Below are positions 1 to 8,410 of a DNA stretch of 64,000 nucleotides, one piece after another. Every line of letters starts with the position of its first letter. The stretch's first letter is position 1. Both the position numbers and the translations under genes were made by a program. The notes beneath the pieces were generated by a model. It was not told where the DNA came from. It worked only from the letters and a program-made list of their open reading frames with translations, and made no database searches. Source of the stretch: Mucilaginibacter gossypiicola (GTDB lineage Bacteria > Bacteroidota > Bacteroidia > Sphingobacteriales > Sphingobacteriaceae); NCBI RefSeq assembly GCF_900110105.1, contig NZ_FOCL01000009.1, positions 186,001-250,000 of the forward strand. Direction: 5' to 3'.

Positions 1-86
1 GCTTTAAATGGATATTGTTAACATTAATTGCAGGCTTTGTAGGATACCTGTTTATCGACCAGCGATTGGTGAAGAGGAGTTATTAA
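1..86 (+). CDS. C-terminal end of a membrane protein (partial)
   Basis: An open frame enters from the left edge (first full codon at base 3) and stops at TAA 84-86, giving 27 residues. They contain one strongly hydrophobic stretch (FKWILLTLIAGFVGYL) followed by a basic tail (DQRLVKRSY), which looks like a last transmembrane helix with a positive cytoplasmic end. The next gene begins 9 bases later on the same strand, so the two may be co-transcribed. The family cannot be named from this fragment. Confidence 0.5.
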   Translation, partial: FKWILLTLIAGFVGYLFIDQRLVKRSY

Positions 87-95
87 ATTGCATTT

Positions 96-998
96 GTGAA
101 AAAATTGATCCCGATCCTTTTTGTGGCAATTTCAAACCTTGTCATGGCGCAGCAACATCTAAACAGCTGGCGTTTAACCATTATAGACAGCGCTACACTA
201 AAGGGTATTGACAGGGCGACTGCTACAGTTGATGATAAAGTATACATTACCGGAGCCCAGGGAATTGTTTTTATAAATAAGATACCGAAACTACAATCAA
301 CTGGTATCAAGATAACTTGTGTAGGTTACCGGGCGCTTGAATATAAAATAAAGGATAAATGCCCCGACACACTCAGATTATCTGCATCGATAAACAATTT
401 GAAAGAAATATCAATCAATTCAGTTGTTAGAAAAGTGATTTTGGCCGATGTAGATAAAGTTTACGAAGGTGGATATTATCCTGGCCCAAATGAAGAAGTA
501 GTTCAGTTTATTCCCAACGCCGATAAAATATCCGGCATTATAGCAAGTATTGAATGTAAATCGCTTCATAATAATGATAGTCGCGGGAAGGCTTTCAAAA
601 TAAACATTTACGCTAAAAGCGATGGCGATGTATATCCGGAAGGCGAGCTGATAAAAGATAGCATCATCGTTTATAACAATGCGAAGCTACCGGTTATTGA
701 AGTTGATATTACTAAGTACAATATTCAGCTACCTGCAACCGGTTTCTTTATAGGTTTTGAAACTTTATCGCGCAACTGGTATGATACGCGATTGCTTAAG
801 TCAAAAGGAATTGACCAGTATAGGATACCCGGTCTGCAGGGAACTTTTAAAAATAAAAAATGGACATCTTTATCTGATGCGTGGATCCCTCCTTCAAATA
901 CAACCTACGTTTTAACAAGAAAAACATCGGATTACAACACCTGGGTTATACAGAAGGATGTAAATTTTGCGTTAGGTGCTACAATAATTAAAGATTAA
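96..998 (+). CDS. Secreted protein with carboxypeptidase-regulatory-like (transthyretin-fold) domain
   Basis: 300 residues starting with GTG; the start is supported by a good signal peptide (MKKLIPILFVAISNLVMAQ, cleavage near residue 19). Residues 20-105 resemble the carboxypeptidase regulatory-like domain common in Bacteroidota envelope proteins (WRLTIIDSATLKGIDRATATV, then the KITCVGYRALEYKI strand and a TLRL ending). The remainder, about 110-300, is a predicted beta-rich domain that I do not recognise. It probably acts in the periplasm or on the outer membrane; there is no TonB plug. Its end overlaps the end of the convergent NlpC/P60 gene by 4 bases. The domain call is fairly safe, the function unknown. 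Confidence 0.7.
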   Translation: MKKLIPILFVAISNLVMAQQHLNSWRLTIIDSATLKGIDRATATVDDKVYITGAQGIVFINKIPKLQSTGIKITCVGYRALEYKIKDKCPDTLRLSASINNLKEISINSVVRKVILADVDKVYEGGYYPGPNEEVVQFIPNADKISGIIASIECKSLHNNDSRGKAFKINIYAKSDGDVYPEGELIKDSIIVYNNAKLPVIEVDITKYNIQLPATGFFIGFETLSRNWYDTRLLKSKGIDQYRIPGLQGTFKNKKWTSLSDAWIPPSNTTYVLTRKTSDYNTWVIQKDVNFALGATIIKD

Positions 999-1636
999 CG
1001 GGCTTCTTCCAACGTATCAGGAACGGCATCTTCATCCTCTTCCTGTGATTGAGGATCTTCTTTAAACACCCGGATAGTTTTGATATACCTGCGCTGATAA
1101 CGTTCGTTCATGGCAGTTTCTGTAACGCCATTTTCATCGCCGGATGTAGAGTGGATAAACACCAGCGGCTCTCCGGGTTGTGATATTACAATACCGATAT
1201 GGCCTGCGCTGCGATAATTGTGGCTGCGGGTTCCGGTAAACAATATCAGATCGCCAAATTTGGCGTCTTTAATATCAATACCCTTAACCGGTGCAAAATC
1301 TGATGAACTGCGGGGGATAGAAATATTGAAATGGGTAAATACATAATTGACAAAGCCCGAGCAATCAAAGCCCCTTTCGGGGTTGCTTGATCCATACCGG
1401 TACCTGATACCTTTAAGGGTTTGGGCAAATTCAACCAGTTCGTCGGGCGTGGTTTCTCCTGTTTCATAATTGGCCTCAACCTCGGCATAATGATGCCTTA
1501 ACCTTGTATGGCTGTGCGATTTTACCGTTCTGTTTGCCTTATGTTTTTTTGCTGCGTGAAGTACGGCAGGCTTCGCCGGCTTCATAAGTGATAAACAAGC
1601 TACAAGGAGGAGTTTGGAACCAATTACAAAATGCAT
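995..1636 (-). CDS. NlpC/P60 family cell-wall peptidase (C40)
   Basis: A secreted endopeptidase that would cleave peptide stems of peptidoglycan (D-gamma-Glu to diamino acid bond in the best studied relatives). The catalytic set is visible: Cys in FDCSGF, His in GHIGIV, and the third polar residue His in FIHST (residues 92, 146 and 162 counted from the start chosen here). I start at ATG 1636 because it gives a signal-type N-terminus (MHFVIGSKLLLVACLSL); an upstream ATG at 1672 would add 12 residues. The region after the signal is basic and His/Lys-rich, the C-terminus very acidic (EEDEDAVPDTLEE). Single domain without SH3 or LysM. Monocistronic and convergent with the gene on its left. Confidence 0.88.
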   Translation of the reverse strand: MHFVIGSKLLLVACLSLMKPAKPAVLHAAKKHKANRTVKSHSHTRLRHHYAEVEANYETGETTPDELVEFAQTLKGIRYRYGSSNPERGFDCSGFVNYVFTHFNISIPRSSSDFAPVKGIDIKDAKFGDLILFTGTRSHNYRSAGHIGIVISQPGEPLVFIHSTSGDENGVTETAMNERYQRRYIKTIRVFKEDPQSQEEDEDAVPDTLEEAR

Positions 1637-1811
1637 GTTGTAATGATAGGCAAAAATTTCTACGGATAGCAATCAAATTGTAAAAAAGATAGTTGAGCAC
1701 TGATACTATTATCTCATTTGCTTGATCAAAAAAATCAAAATGTGTGTTAAAATAACAATTATAAAAAACGTTGCTTATTTTAGTGCTGCTAACCAGATGT
1801 AGTACCCAACC

Positions 1812-3758
1812 ATGACAATCAGGAAAATAACACGTCGTTGTTTAACGCTGTTTTCGATATTAGTTTGCTTTTATGTTCCTTTTTATACGCAGGCACAAAC
1901 TGCGCTGCACTCATTTAAGCTGCAACAGGTTACACTGCTTCCCGGAGTGTTTAAAAACGCGCAATTAACAGACAAGGCATACATACTGGCTTTAGACCCC
2001 GACCGCTTGCTGGCGCCCTATCTTACCGAAGCTGGGATCAAACCTAAAAAGAAGAATTATGCAAACTGGGAAAACACCGGGTTGGACGGCCACATTGGCG
2101 GGCATTATTTATCGGCCTTGTCATTTATGTATGCCTCCACTCATGACCCTGAATTAAACCGCCGGCTTGATTATATGCTGGCCGAATTAAAACGCGCCCA
2201 GGATAAAACAGGAAGCGGCTACCTTGGCGGTACGCCAGGAGGCACGGCTATGTGGAAAGATATTGCCGCCGGTAAAATTGAAGCCGATACTTTCGCCCTT
2301 AATAAAAAATGGGTACCTCTTTATAACATCCATAAACTTTTTGCCGGTTTAAGGGACGCCTACACCATTGCCGGAAAAAATCAGGCAAAAGAAATACTGG
2401 TACGGTTAACAGATTATATCTATGGCGTTTCGCTCAAATTAACTGATGAGCAGATCCAAACCATGCTCATATCAGAACAAGGAGGACTAAACGAAGTATT
2501 TGCGGATGTATCAGTTATAACCGGCCAAAGTAAATATCTAACATTAGCCAAAAGGTTCTCGCATAAAGAAATACTAAACCCATTGATGCAGGGGCACGAT
2601 GAGCTTAACGGTCTGCATGCCAATATGCAGATCCCGAAGGCGGTGGGTTTCCAACGCATTTCAGAAGTTGGCGGCGATGCCGATTATGGCAGGGCTGCGC
2701 AGTTTTTCTGGGAAACAGTGGTCAATAACCGCTCGGTTGTGATAGGCGGGAATAGCGTGAATGAGCACTTTAACCCAACAGGCAACTTCACTAAAATGAT
2801 CACTGATATTGCCGGGCCCGAAACCTGTAACTCCTACAATATGCTTAAACTAACCCGTCACCTTTTTGAAAAAGGGGCCGATGTTAAGTATATGGATTTT
2901 TATGAGCGGGTTTTGTATAACCATATCCTTTCGAGCCAGCATCCAGGCCATGGCGGCTTTGTTTATTATACCTCCATGCGCCCGCGCCATTACCGGGTTT
3001 ACTCGCAGCCCCAGGTTGATATGTGGTGCTGTGTAGGCTCAGGTATGGAAAACCATGGTAAATATGGCGAGCTGATTTACAGCTATCAGCAAAAAAACCT
3101 GTATGTAAACCTGTTCATTGCTTCGCGCTTAAACTGGGCGGCGCAAGGACTTATACTTTCGCAACAAACCAAATTTCCGGATACAGAAACTACCAAACTT
3201 TTAGTCGAATCGGTGAAGCCTGGTAAATTTGATATCAATATCCGCTATCCTCACTGGGTAAAGGCCGGCAAACTGCAAATCAGGATCAACGGCACCAATA
3301 TACCTGTTGATGCGCAGCCCGGATCTTATGTAAAGCTTAACCGCGCCTGGAAAAAAGGTGATGAAATAGAAGTACGTTTGCCAATGGAGCTGAGCACCGA
3401 ATCATTGCCGGATAGCTCGCACTACGTAGCATTTTTGAACGGGCCGATAGTATTAGCTGCCAAAACAGATACTACCGATCTTGACAACCTACTTGCCGAT
3501 GGCGACCAGTTTGGCGGCTACCGTGCACGCGGCAAAATGTACCCGCTAAATGAAGCTCCTGTGCTGGCCAGCAACCAGGCCAATCTTCAAAATTACTTGA
3601 AACCTGTAGCCGGGAAGCCTCAAACCTTCGTAGCGCCGGAATTGATCAGTCCGGCAAAATTTAAAAACCTGCAACTGATCCCGTTTTACAAATTACACGA
3701 TGCGCGATATATGATCTATTGGCACCAGGGTAGCCTGGATAGTACCGGAGGCAAATAA
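1812..3758 (+). CDS. Glycoside hydrolase family 127, beta-L-arabinofuranosidase-like
   Basis: 648 residues with a signal peptide ending near AQA (about residue 29). Belongs to the DUF1680/GH127 family, whose characterised members remove beta-L-arabinofuranose from plant glycans using a zinc-bound cysteine. The zinc site is intact: Glu337 and Cys339 in GPETCNSYNMLK and the pair Cys405-Cys406 in MWCCVGSGMENH. The N-terminal (alpha/alpha)6 barrel runs to about residue 430, followed by a beta-sandwich part. The gene is not in a SusCD-type polysaccharide locus here, so its polymer target is unknown. Full length for the family. The next gene is convergent (LysR). Confidence 0.88.
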   Translation: MTIRKITRRCLTLFSILVCFYVPFYTQAQTALHSFKLQQVTLLPGVFKNAQLTDKAYILALDPDRLLAPYLTEAGIKPKKKNYANWENTGLDGHIGGHYLSALSFMYASTHDPELNRRLDYMLAELKRAQDKTGSGYLGGTPGGTAMWKDIAAGKIEADTFALNKKWVPLYNIHKLFAGLRDAYTIAGKNQAKEILVRLTDYIYGVSLKLTDEQIQTMLISEQGGLNEVFADVSVITGQSKYLTLAKRFSHKEILNPLMQGHDELNGLHANMQIPKAVGFQRISEVGGDADYGRAAQFFWETVVNNRSVVIGGNSVNEHFNPTGNFTKMITDIAGPETCNSYNMLKLTRHLFEKGADVKYMDFYERVLYNHILSSQHPGHGGFVYYTSMRPRHYRVYSQPQVDMWCCVGSGMENHGKYGELIYSYQQKNLYVNLFIASRLNWAAQGLILSQQTKFPDTETTKLLVESVKPGKFDINIRYPHWVKAGKLQIRINGTNIPVDAQPGSYVKLNRAWKKGDEIEVRLPMELSTESLPDSSHYVAFLNGPIVLAAKTDTTDLDNLLADGDQFGGYRARGKMYPLNEAPVLASNQANLQNYLKPVAGKPQTFVAPELISPAKFKNLQLIPFYKLHDARYMIYWHQGSLDSTGGK

Positions 3759-3803
3759 AAGTTATTGACTACCATTCGTAGCTAAATGTTACTCAAACAA
3801 ACA

Positions 3804-4667
3804 TCACTGCAGCACCAGTTTTAACACATTTGAAAGCACGGGATTATGGTCATCTGCCCGCCAGTTGATGTATAGGTCGGTTTTGAAAGGGAGCCGGATA
3901 AACCGGATCCCCGGGCTTTCATGATACATGTATGAGTCCGGCAATATCGCTATGCCCAGCCCTTTCTTAACCAGGGCAATAATGGTCGATCCAAATTCAG
4001 AATACAGGTAGTCGTCCGGAACAATATCGAACGACCTGAACATCTGCTGAATGATATCGCTGTAACTGCTTCCCTCATCCCTTATCGGCAGTATAAATTT
4101 TTGCCGGGAAAGGCTTTCTTTAGACAGGTCTTCGATAGTATGGAAAATGTGATCCTCAGGAACTACGATTGCCAAATAATCGCTGTAAATTTTTTCCGAT
4201 TTAATTCCCTGGGCGGTATTAACATCCCTTGTAACAGAAAGATCTATCTTATAATTCCTCAAAAACTCCTGCTGGTTTTCATAGCGTAGTTGTACCAGCT
4301 CAACCTGGAGTTTTGGAAATGCGCTGGAAATACGGGCAATCATATCCGGCATTAACGAACCTGATATGGAATCGGGATGGGCGATTCTTATCGTACCGCT
4401 TTCGCCTAAATGGATTTGCCGGGCAAACTGATGAATAAATTCAAGCTCGCTCAACTCCATCTCCCACTTTTCCTTCAAAAACTTACCTGCAGGGGTCAGC
4501 TTCACATTACGCTTATTCCGCTCAAACAGCAGCAGCCCCAATTCGCTCTCTAATGATTGAATGTGCCTGCTGAGGGCCGATTGCGTAATGTTCATTTTTC
4601 CGGCCGTATTCCAAAAATGAAGCTCTTTCGCCAGGGCTAAAAAGTATTTGATCTGCTGCAAATCCAT
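3804..4667 (-). CDS. LysR family transcriptional regulator
   Basis: 287 residues. Residues 1-60 are the LysR winged helix-turn-helix (LQQIKYFLALAKELHFWNTA then MNITQSALSRHIQSLE and LLFERNKRNVKLTPAG); the rest is a two-lobed effector domain of the CynR/CbbR type. It is divergent from an acetyltransferase gene and a DMT exporter, which are its likely targets. A perfect 13-bp inverted repeat (4662-4692) overlaps its own start codon, so self-repression plus control of the neighbours is likely. The inducer cannot be predicted. Confidence 0.88.
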   Translation of the reverse strand: MDLQQIKYFLALAKELHFWNTAGKMNITQSALSRHIQSLESELGLLLFERNKRNVKLTPAGKFLKEKWEMELSELEFIHQFARQIHLGESGTIRIAHPDSISGSLMPDMIARISSAFPKLQVELVQLRYENQQEFLRNYKIDLSVTRDVNTAQGIKSEKIYSDYLAIVVPEDHIFHTIEDLSKESLSRQKFILPIRDEGSSYSDIIQQMFRSFDIVPDDYLYSEFGSTIIALVKKGLGIAILPDSYMYHESPGIRFIRLPFKTDLYINWRADDHNPVLSNVLKLVLQ

Positions 4668-4692
4668 TAATGCAATATATGCATTAATGGAT
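4662..4692. promoter_or_regulatory. Perfect palindrome, probable LysR operator
   Basis: ATCCATTAATGCA (4662-4674) and its exact reverse complement (4680-4692) are separated by 5 bases. The left arm covers the ATG of the LysR gene (4665-4667), and the right arm lies 36 bases before the -7 box of the acetyltransferase gene. LysR regulators commonly bind such dyads between divergent genes; the assignment to this regulator is inference from position. Confidence 0.6.
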
Positions 4693-4727
4693 GATAAAAT
4701 AGCATTTTACCGCATTTAACAGATAGA

Positions 4728-4735
4728 TAAATTTG
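4728..4735 (+). promoter_or_regulatory. TAAATTTG -7 box directly before the GNAT gene
   Basis: Matches the Bacteroidota -7 consensus TAnnTTTG. The box ends only 3 bases before ATG 4739, so transcription would begin at or next to the start codon. No clear -33 TTTG is seen at the usual 17-23 base distance, which may mean activator dependence. Confidence 0.45.
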
Positions 4736-4738
4736 TAT

Positions 4739-5266
4739 ATGGATAACGTAAAGATTGTTGATGCAACACCTAACGATGTAGCACAACTTCAAAATATAAG
4801 CATACAAACTTTTTCCGAAACTTTTTCGGCAGTTAACACGCCCGAAGACATGACACAATACCTCAATGAAAGCCTTTCATTAAATAAGCTGAGGGATGAA
4901 CTGAACAATAAATTATCGCAGTTCTATTTTGCTATACATAACGAAGAGGTTATCGGCTACCTGAAGCTGAACACGGGGCAGGCGCAAACAGATGTTAAAG
5001 ACAATGATGCTCTTGAAATTGAGCGTATCTACGTATCACAGGCATTTCTTGGGAAAAACATCGGAAAGCTGCTATACGAAAAAGCAGTTCAGATAGCCCG
5101 GAAAACTGGTGCCAGGTACATATGGCTTGGTGTATGGGAAAAGAATTCCAGGGCAATCAGTTTCTACAAGAAAAACGGCTTCGTAGAGTTTGACCAGCAT
5201 GTATTTATGTTAGGAACAGACAGGCAGATAGATATCATGATGAAAAAAGATTTAATGAACGACTGA
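4739..5266 (+). CDS. GNAT family N-acetyltransferase
   Basis: 175 residues from ATG 4739 (a TTG six bases earlier lies inside the promoter box and is less likely). Residues 1-170 form one GNAT domain: the acetyl-CoA loop is seen in IERIYVSQAFLGKNIGKLL (the Q-x-x-G-x-G/A variant), followed by LGVWEKNSRAISFYKKNGF, the usual motif B. The pattern resembles PaiA/spermidine-type acetyltransferases, but the substrate is not certain. One base separates its stop from the DMT exporter gene, so they form an operon, an acetylation plus export pair, next to the divergent LysR gene. Confidence 0.85.
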   Translation: MDNVKIVDATPNDVAQLQNISIQTFSETFSAVNTPEDMTQYLNESLSLNKLRDELNNKLSQFYFAIHNEEVIGYLKLNTGQAQTDVKDNDALEIERIYVSQAFLGKNIGKLLYEKAVQIARKTGARYIWLGVWEKNSRAISFYKKNGFVEFDQHVFMLGTDRQIDIMMKKDLMND

Positions 5267-5267
5267 G

Positions 5268-6161
5268 ATGGAGAAAAAGAACGTTTTCCTTGTATTACTG
5301 ATATTAGGCACAGCCTTTTGGGGCATATCATTTTCAATAACCAAACTGGCTATCGGTCACAACTCCCCGCTCATCTTTTTATGTTATCGTTTTTTGGCCG
5401 CGGCGGTGGTTTTGTCGGTCATCTTCTCAAAACATTTAAGGCAGATAAACCGGGATGCTGTTAAAACAGGCATAAGTTTGGCTGTACCACTTACGCTCGG
5501 AATTTATTTGCAAACCCTGGGCCTCAAACATAGTTCTGCTTCACAATGCTCGTTTGTTGCGGGCACCTGTGTGATTATCATTCCCATGTTAAAAGCAATT
5601 TTTTATAACACAGTTGCCCCTGCAAAAATTTGGCTGGCGGCAGTGATTGCTTTGGCTGGCTTATCAATTATTTCTATCAATGCTAATTTTTCGGTTAGTC
5701 TTGGCGATTTGTACACCATTGCCGGAGCGGTAGCCTTTGCTGTTTATCTGATCAAGGTTGAAAAACTATCCAAAGTACAGCATATTGCACACACTGTTGT
5801 TCCGATGTTTGCTGCGTGTGCAGTAATTACTTTTTGTTTAGCCTTAGGCGATAATACCAGCACAAACTGGCTGCCGCAAAACAATGAATTTTGGATGGGC
5901 GTTGTTTATTGCTCGCTGTTTTCTACCGCTTACGTGTACACCATTTCCAACATCACTCAGCGTTACCTGAGTGCCGAAAGGGTAGCCATCATTTACCTCT
6001 TTGAACCTGTGTTTGGCGCAATTGCAGCATGTTTCATTTTACATGAGCAGCTTACATGGCGATTATTGGTAGGCGGAAGCCTCATTTTTGTAGCCACGCT
6101 TATCTCCGAATTGAAATTTGATCGAAAAACAATGGCTCTTGAGGCAAACATAATTGAGTAG
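5268..6161 (+). CDS. DMT superfamily (EamA) inner-membrane transporter
   Basis: 297 residues with ten predicted transmembrane helices arranged as two EamA repeats (about 5-140 and 150-285). Typical motifs are WGISFSITKLAI near the N-terminus and the second-half signature ERVAIIYLFEPVFGAIAA. Members export amino acids, drugs or other metabolites. Immediately downstream of the GNAT gene (1-base gap), so probably co-transcribed under LysR control. The substrate is unknown. Confidence 0.87.
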   Translation: MEKKNVFLVLLILGTAFWGISFSITKLAIGHNSPLIFLCYRFLAAAVVLSVIFSKHLRQINRDAVKTGISLAVPLTLGIYLQTLGLKHSSASQCSFVAGTCVIIIPMLKAIFYNTVAPAKIWLAAVIALAGLSIISINANFSVSLGDLYTIAGAVAFAVYLIKVEKLSKVQHIAHTVVPMFAACAVITFCLALGDNTSTNWLPQNNEFWMGVVYCSLFSTAYVYTISNITQRYLSAERVAIIYLFEPVFGAIAACFILHEQLTWRLLVGGSLIFVATLISELKFDRKTMALEANIIE

Positions 6162-6202
6162 TTTTTATGCCCCCGCTGCCGGAAAAGAAACAAACTTGTT
6201 TT

Positions 6203-6210
6203 TACATTTG
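6203..6210 (+). promoter_or_regulatory. TACATTTG -7 box
   Basis: Matches TAnnTTTG, 17 bases before ATG 6228. No convincing -33 element is seen. Confidence 0.35.
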
Positions 6211-6227
6211 GGCAAAATGTAAACCTA

Positions 6228-7664
6228 ATGGAAAGACGGGCTTTTTGTAAAAACTCCTTACTGGGCGGTGCCGCCGTATTGGCAAATCCTTTAATCGGCA
6301 AAGCCACTGCGCTGGATCTTTTTTCGGTTAACAAGCCTTTGCAGCTAATGGGCAATCGTTTTGTTACCTTTTGCATCATGATCCGTACTTCACCGTGGGA
6401 AGTATCGCGTGATGTAAAACTGATTAACAGGGACGAAGGCTTTGCCCACACTTTAGAAGTGGTACAGCGCTTAAGGGAAATTTTTGCAAAAAACGTACCG
6501 GGAGGCAAACTAACCTGGGGCTTTACCTTAAATGCGCTTGAAGATAAGCGCCCTAATTATGTTGACATCCGCAAATACGCGGCAGAATGCCAGCTCAAAT
6601 ATGGCGACGAGGTTTCTTATTTTCCGGGATATTTTCCGGCCATGTATCTCCCGCGCAAAAGGGTAAACCAGGAAATGACCGAGGCCTTGCAGCGCATAAC
6701 CGCCATGGTTGGTAATGGCTACCGGCCTAAAGCTGTTATGGGAGGATTTTTATCGGCCGATAACCTGGCCTATTTAGCCGAAAAGGAAAACATTCATGTA
6801 GCACATGCTGTGATCTGGAGCCAGCATGAAACAGATGGTGGCGGGGCCGACGGCTCACCCTCCTATCCTTTTTATCCATCAAAACAACATTTTTGTAAAC
6901 CAGCCCAGGGCAAAAGCGACTTTATTGACTGTGTGAACCTGGATGGCTGGAGTGTGGATTTTTTGTGCGCACTTCAAAGCGGGAATGTGTGGGGCACAAC
7001 GCCTTTTAACGGGGCAGCAAGCCGCCGTGGTGTAGGCCCTATTGAAACCTATGGTGATTGGGGACTGGATATAGGCCATTATTCGGTGATGCATACACAG
7101 GCTATTCATTTTGACCGTGGTTTTGAATTGAACGGTTTTGGCTGGATCCCCAATATTTGGGAAGCCGCCCTGGTTAAAATAGCTGAGCGGAAAAACTGGG
7201 ATGATACCCTCGCCTACCGGGCATTGGATAAATGGACTGGCGATACCGTAAAACGATGGCCGGATGTTAAATTCGTCACTTTTGGCGAGTATGGCGAGGC
7301 CTGGCGCAGTCACTATCGTGATAATAGCCAATGGAATTACCGTTTTGAAGAAAAGGGGCTCGGCATAGGTAACTCATGGGGCAATGAGGAGATCAAATGG
7401 TACATGAACAAGGAATTTCGTTTGGCTACCTTACGAAACTGGCACAAAAAAGGCCCGGAAATGGTGGTGGATTTTACACGCTATGACCTTCCCGCCCAGG
7501 AGCCTGCCGATCCATCGCCCGATAAACCGGTAAAAGACTGGAGCCTCATGAACCGCATCAATCAAAAAGGAGTAAGGCCACAGGATACCCCGGTATTATT
7601 GAGCGCACTCAACAATGATGACAAGGACCTGATAGCACGCCATTATTCCGAATTGCTTAAATAG
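6228..7664 (+). CDS. Secreted protein with polysaccharide-deacetylase-like barrel (DUF3863-like)
   Basis: 478 residues. The N-terminus (MERRAFCKNSLLGGAAVLANP) resembles a twin-arginine or lipid-anchoring export signal. The body is full length without internal repeats, rich in Trp and His, with FVTFCIMIRTSPWEVSRDV near residue 45 and GFLSADNLAYLAEKENIHV near 165. These remind me of the Bacteroidota DUF3863/DUF3864 proteins, which look like sugar-deacetylase folds; this assignment is from memory and only moderately safe. Cofactor residues could not be assigned. Single gene, convergent with the VOC gene on its right. Confidence 0.6.
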   Translation: MERRAFCKNSLLGGAAVLANPLIGKATALDLFSVNKPLQLMGNRFVTFCIMIRTSPWEVSRDVKLINRDEGFAHTLEVVQRLREIFAKNVPGGKLTWGFTLNALEDKRPNYVDIRKYAAECQLKYGDEVSYFPGYFPAMYLPRKRVNQEMTEALQRITAMVGNGYRPKAVMGGFLSADNLAYLAEKENIHVAHAVIWSQHETDGGGADGSPSYPFYPSKQHFCKPAQGKSDFIDCVNLDGWSVDFLCALQSGNVWGTTPFNGAASRRGVGPIETYGDWGLDIGHYSVMHTQAIHFDRGFELNGFGWIPNIWEAALVKIAERKNWDDTLAYRALDKWTGDTVKRWPDVKFVTFGEYGEAWRSHYRDNSQWNYRFEEKGLGIGNSWGNEEIKWYMNKEFRLATLRNWHKKGPEMVVDFTRYDLPAQEPADPSPDKPVKDWSLMNRINQKGVRPQDTPVLLSALNNDDKDLIARHYSELLK

Positions 7665-7712
7665 AGATTGGGGCGACAACTGATTGTGATCTTCAATCAG
7701 CTTGATTATGCA

Positions 7713-8240
7713 TTATTTGGTGGTCTGCGCGCCCATTTTTATACCTAATTTTTCATACGCGATATCGTTGGGTTCCCATAACTCAATTTTGTTACCCTCA
7801 ATATCCATGATATGAACAAATTTGCCATAGTCAACGGTTTCTATCGTATCAACTATAGCTACACCTTCTTTTTTGAGCTGTGTTACAAGTGCGGTTAAAT
7901 CTGCAACACGATAGTTGACCATAAAATCTTTATCAGAAGGTACAAAGTATTTGGTTTTTTCGTTAAAAGGGCTCCATTGGGTAAATCCCTTTTTTAGCGT
8001 ATCGGCACCTTGCCTCCATTCAAACACAGCACCGTACTGGTTTGTCTGTAAACCCAGGTGCTCCTTATACCAGGCCCTAACCTTAGCAGGTTCTTTACAT
8101 TTAAAAAAGATACCGCCAATGCCGGTTACCCTTTTGAGCCCGGCAGGTTGGTGGATTGATGCAGTCAGGGCAGCCTTAAAGGCAAACCCGGAGCCAAATG
8201 AGACAGCAATGAGCAGCAGGATAAGGATAGTTTTTTTCAT
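7713..8240 (-). CDS. VOC (glyoxalase/dioxygenase fold) protein with N-terminal membrane signal
   Basis: 175 residues. Residues 1-26 are a signal peptide or anchor (MKKTILILLLIAVSFGSGFAF). Residues 38-165 are a VOC domain: GIGGIFFKCKEPAKVRAWY, a middle strand FEWRQG, and the closing motif VHIMDIEGNKIELWEP that supplies the metal-ligand Glu in this superfamily. An exported VOC protein is slightly unusual since most are cytoplasmic. Substrate unknown. It lies between a convergent gene and the terminator of the MFS gene. Confidence 0.8.
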   Translation of the reverse strand: MKKTILILLLIAVSFGSGFAFKAALTASIHQPAGLKRVTGIGGIFFKCKEPAKVRAWYKEHLGLQTNQYGAVFEWRQGADTLKKGFTQWSPFNEKTKYFVPSDKDFMVNYRVADLTALVTQLKKEGVAIVDTIETVDYGKFVHIMDIEGNKIELWEPNDIAYEKLGIKMGAQTTK

Positions 8241-8330
8241 GACCGATTATAGTTAAGCTTGTTTGCGTTTGCTTTAATTAGTTAATGAAATTTAAAGCAT
8301 TTGAAAGGCAAAACAAAACGATAAATGAGA

Positions 8331-8363
8331 AAGCCCCTAAATCTTCCGATTTGAGGCTTTTCC
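8331..8363 (-). terminator. Rho-independent terminator of the MFS gene
   Basis: A hairpin of about 12 bp (AAGCCCCTAAATC, loop TTCC, GATTTGAGGCTT) lies 50 bases downstream of the MFS stop on the minus strand, with A/T-rich flanks. A G-T pair and one mismatch are present. Confidence 0.6.
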
Positions 8364-8410
8364 AAAGTACTTGTCTTTAATAAGATTTAAAGTATCAGCA
8401 TGCTCTCTAC

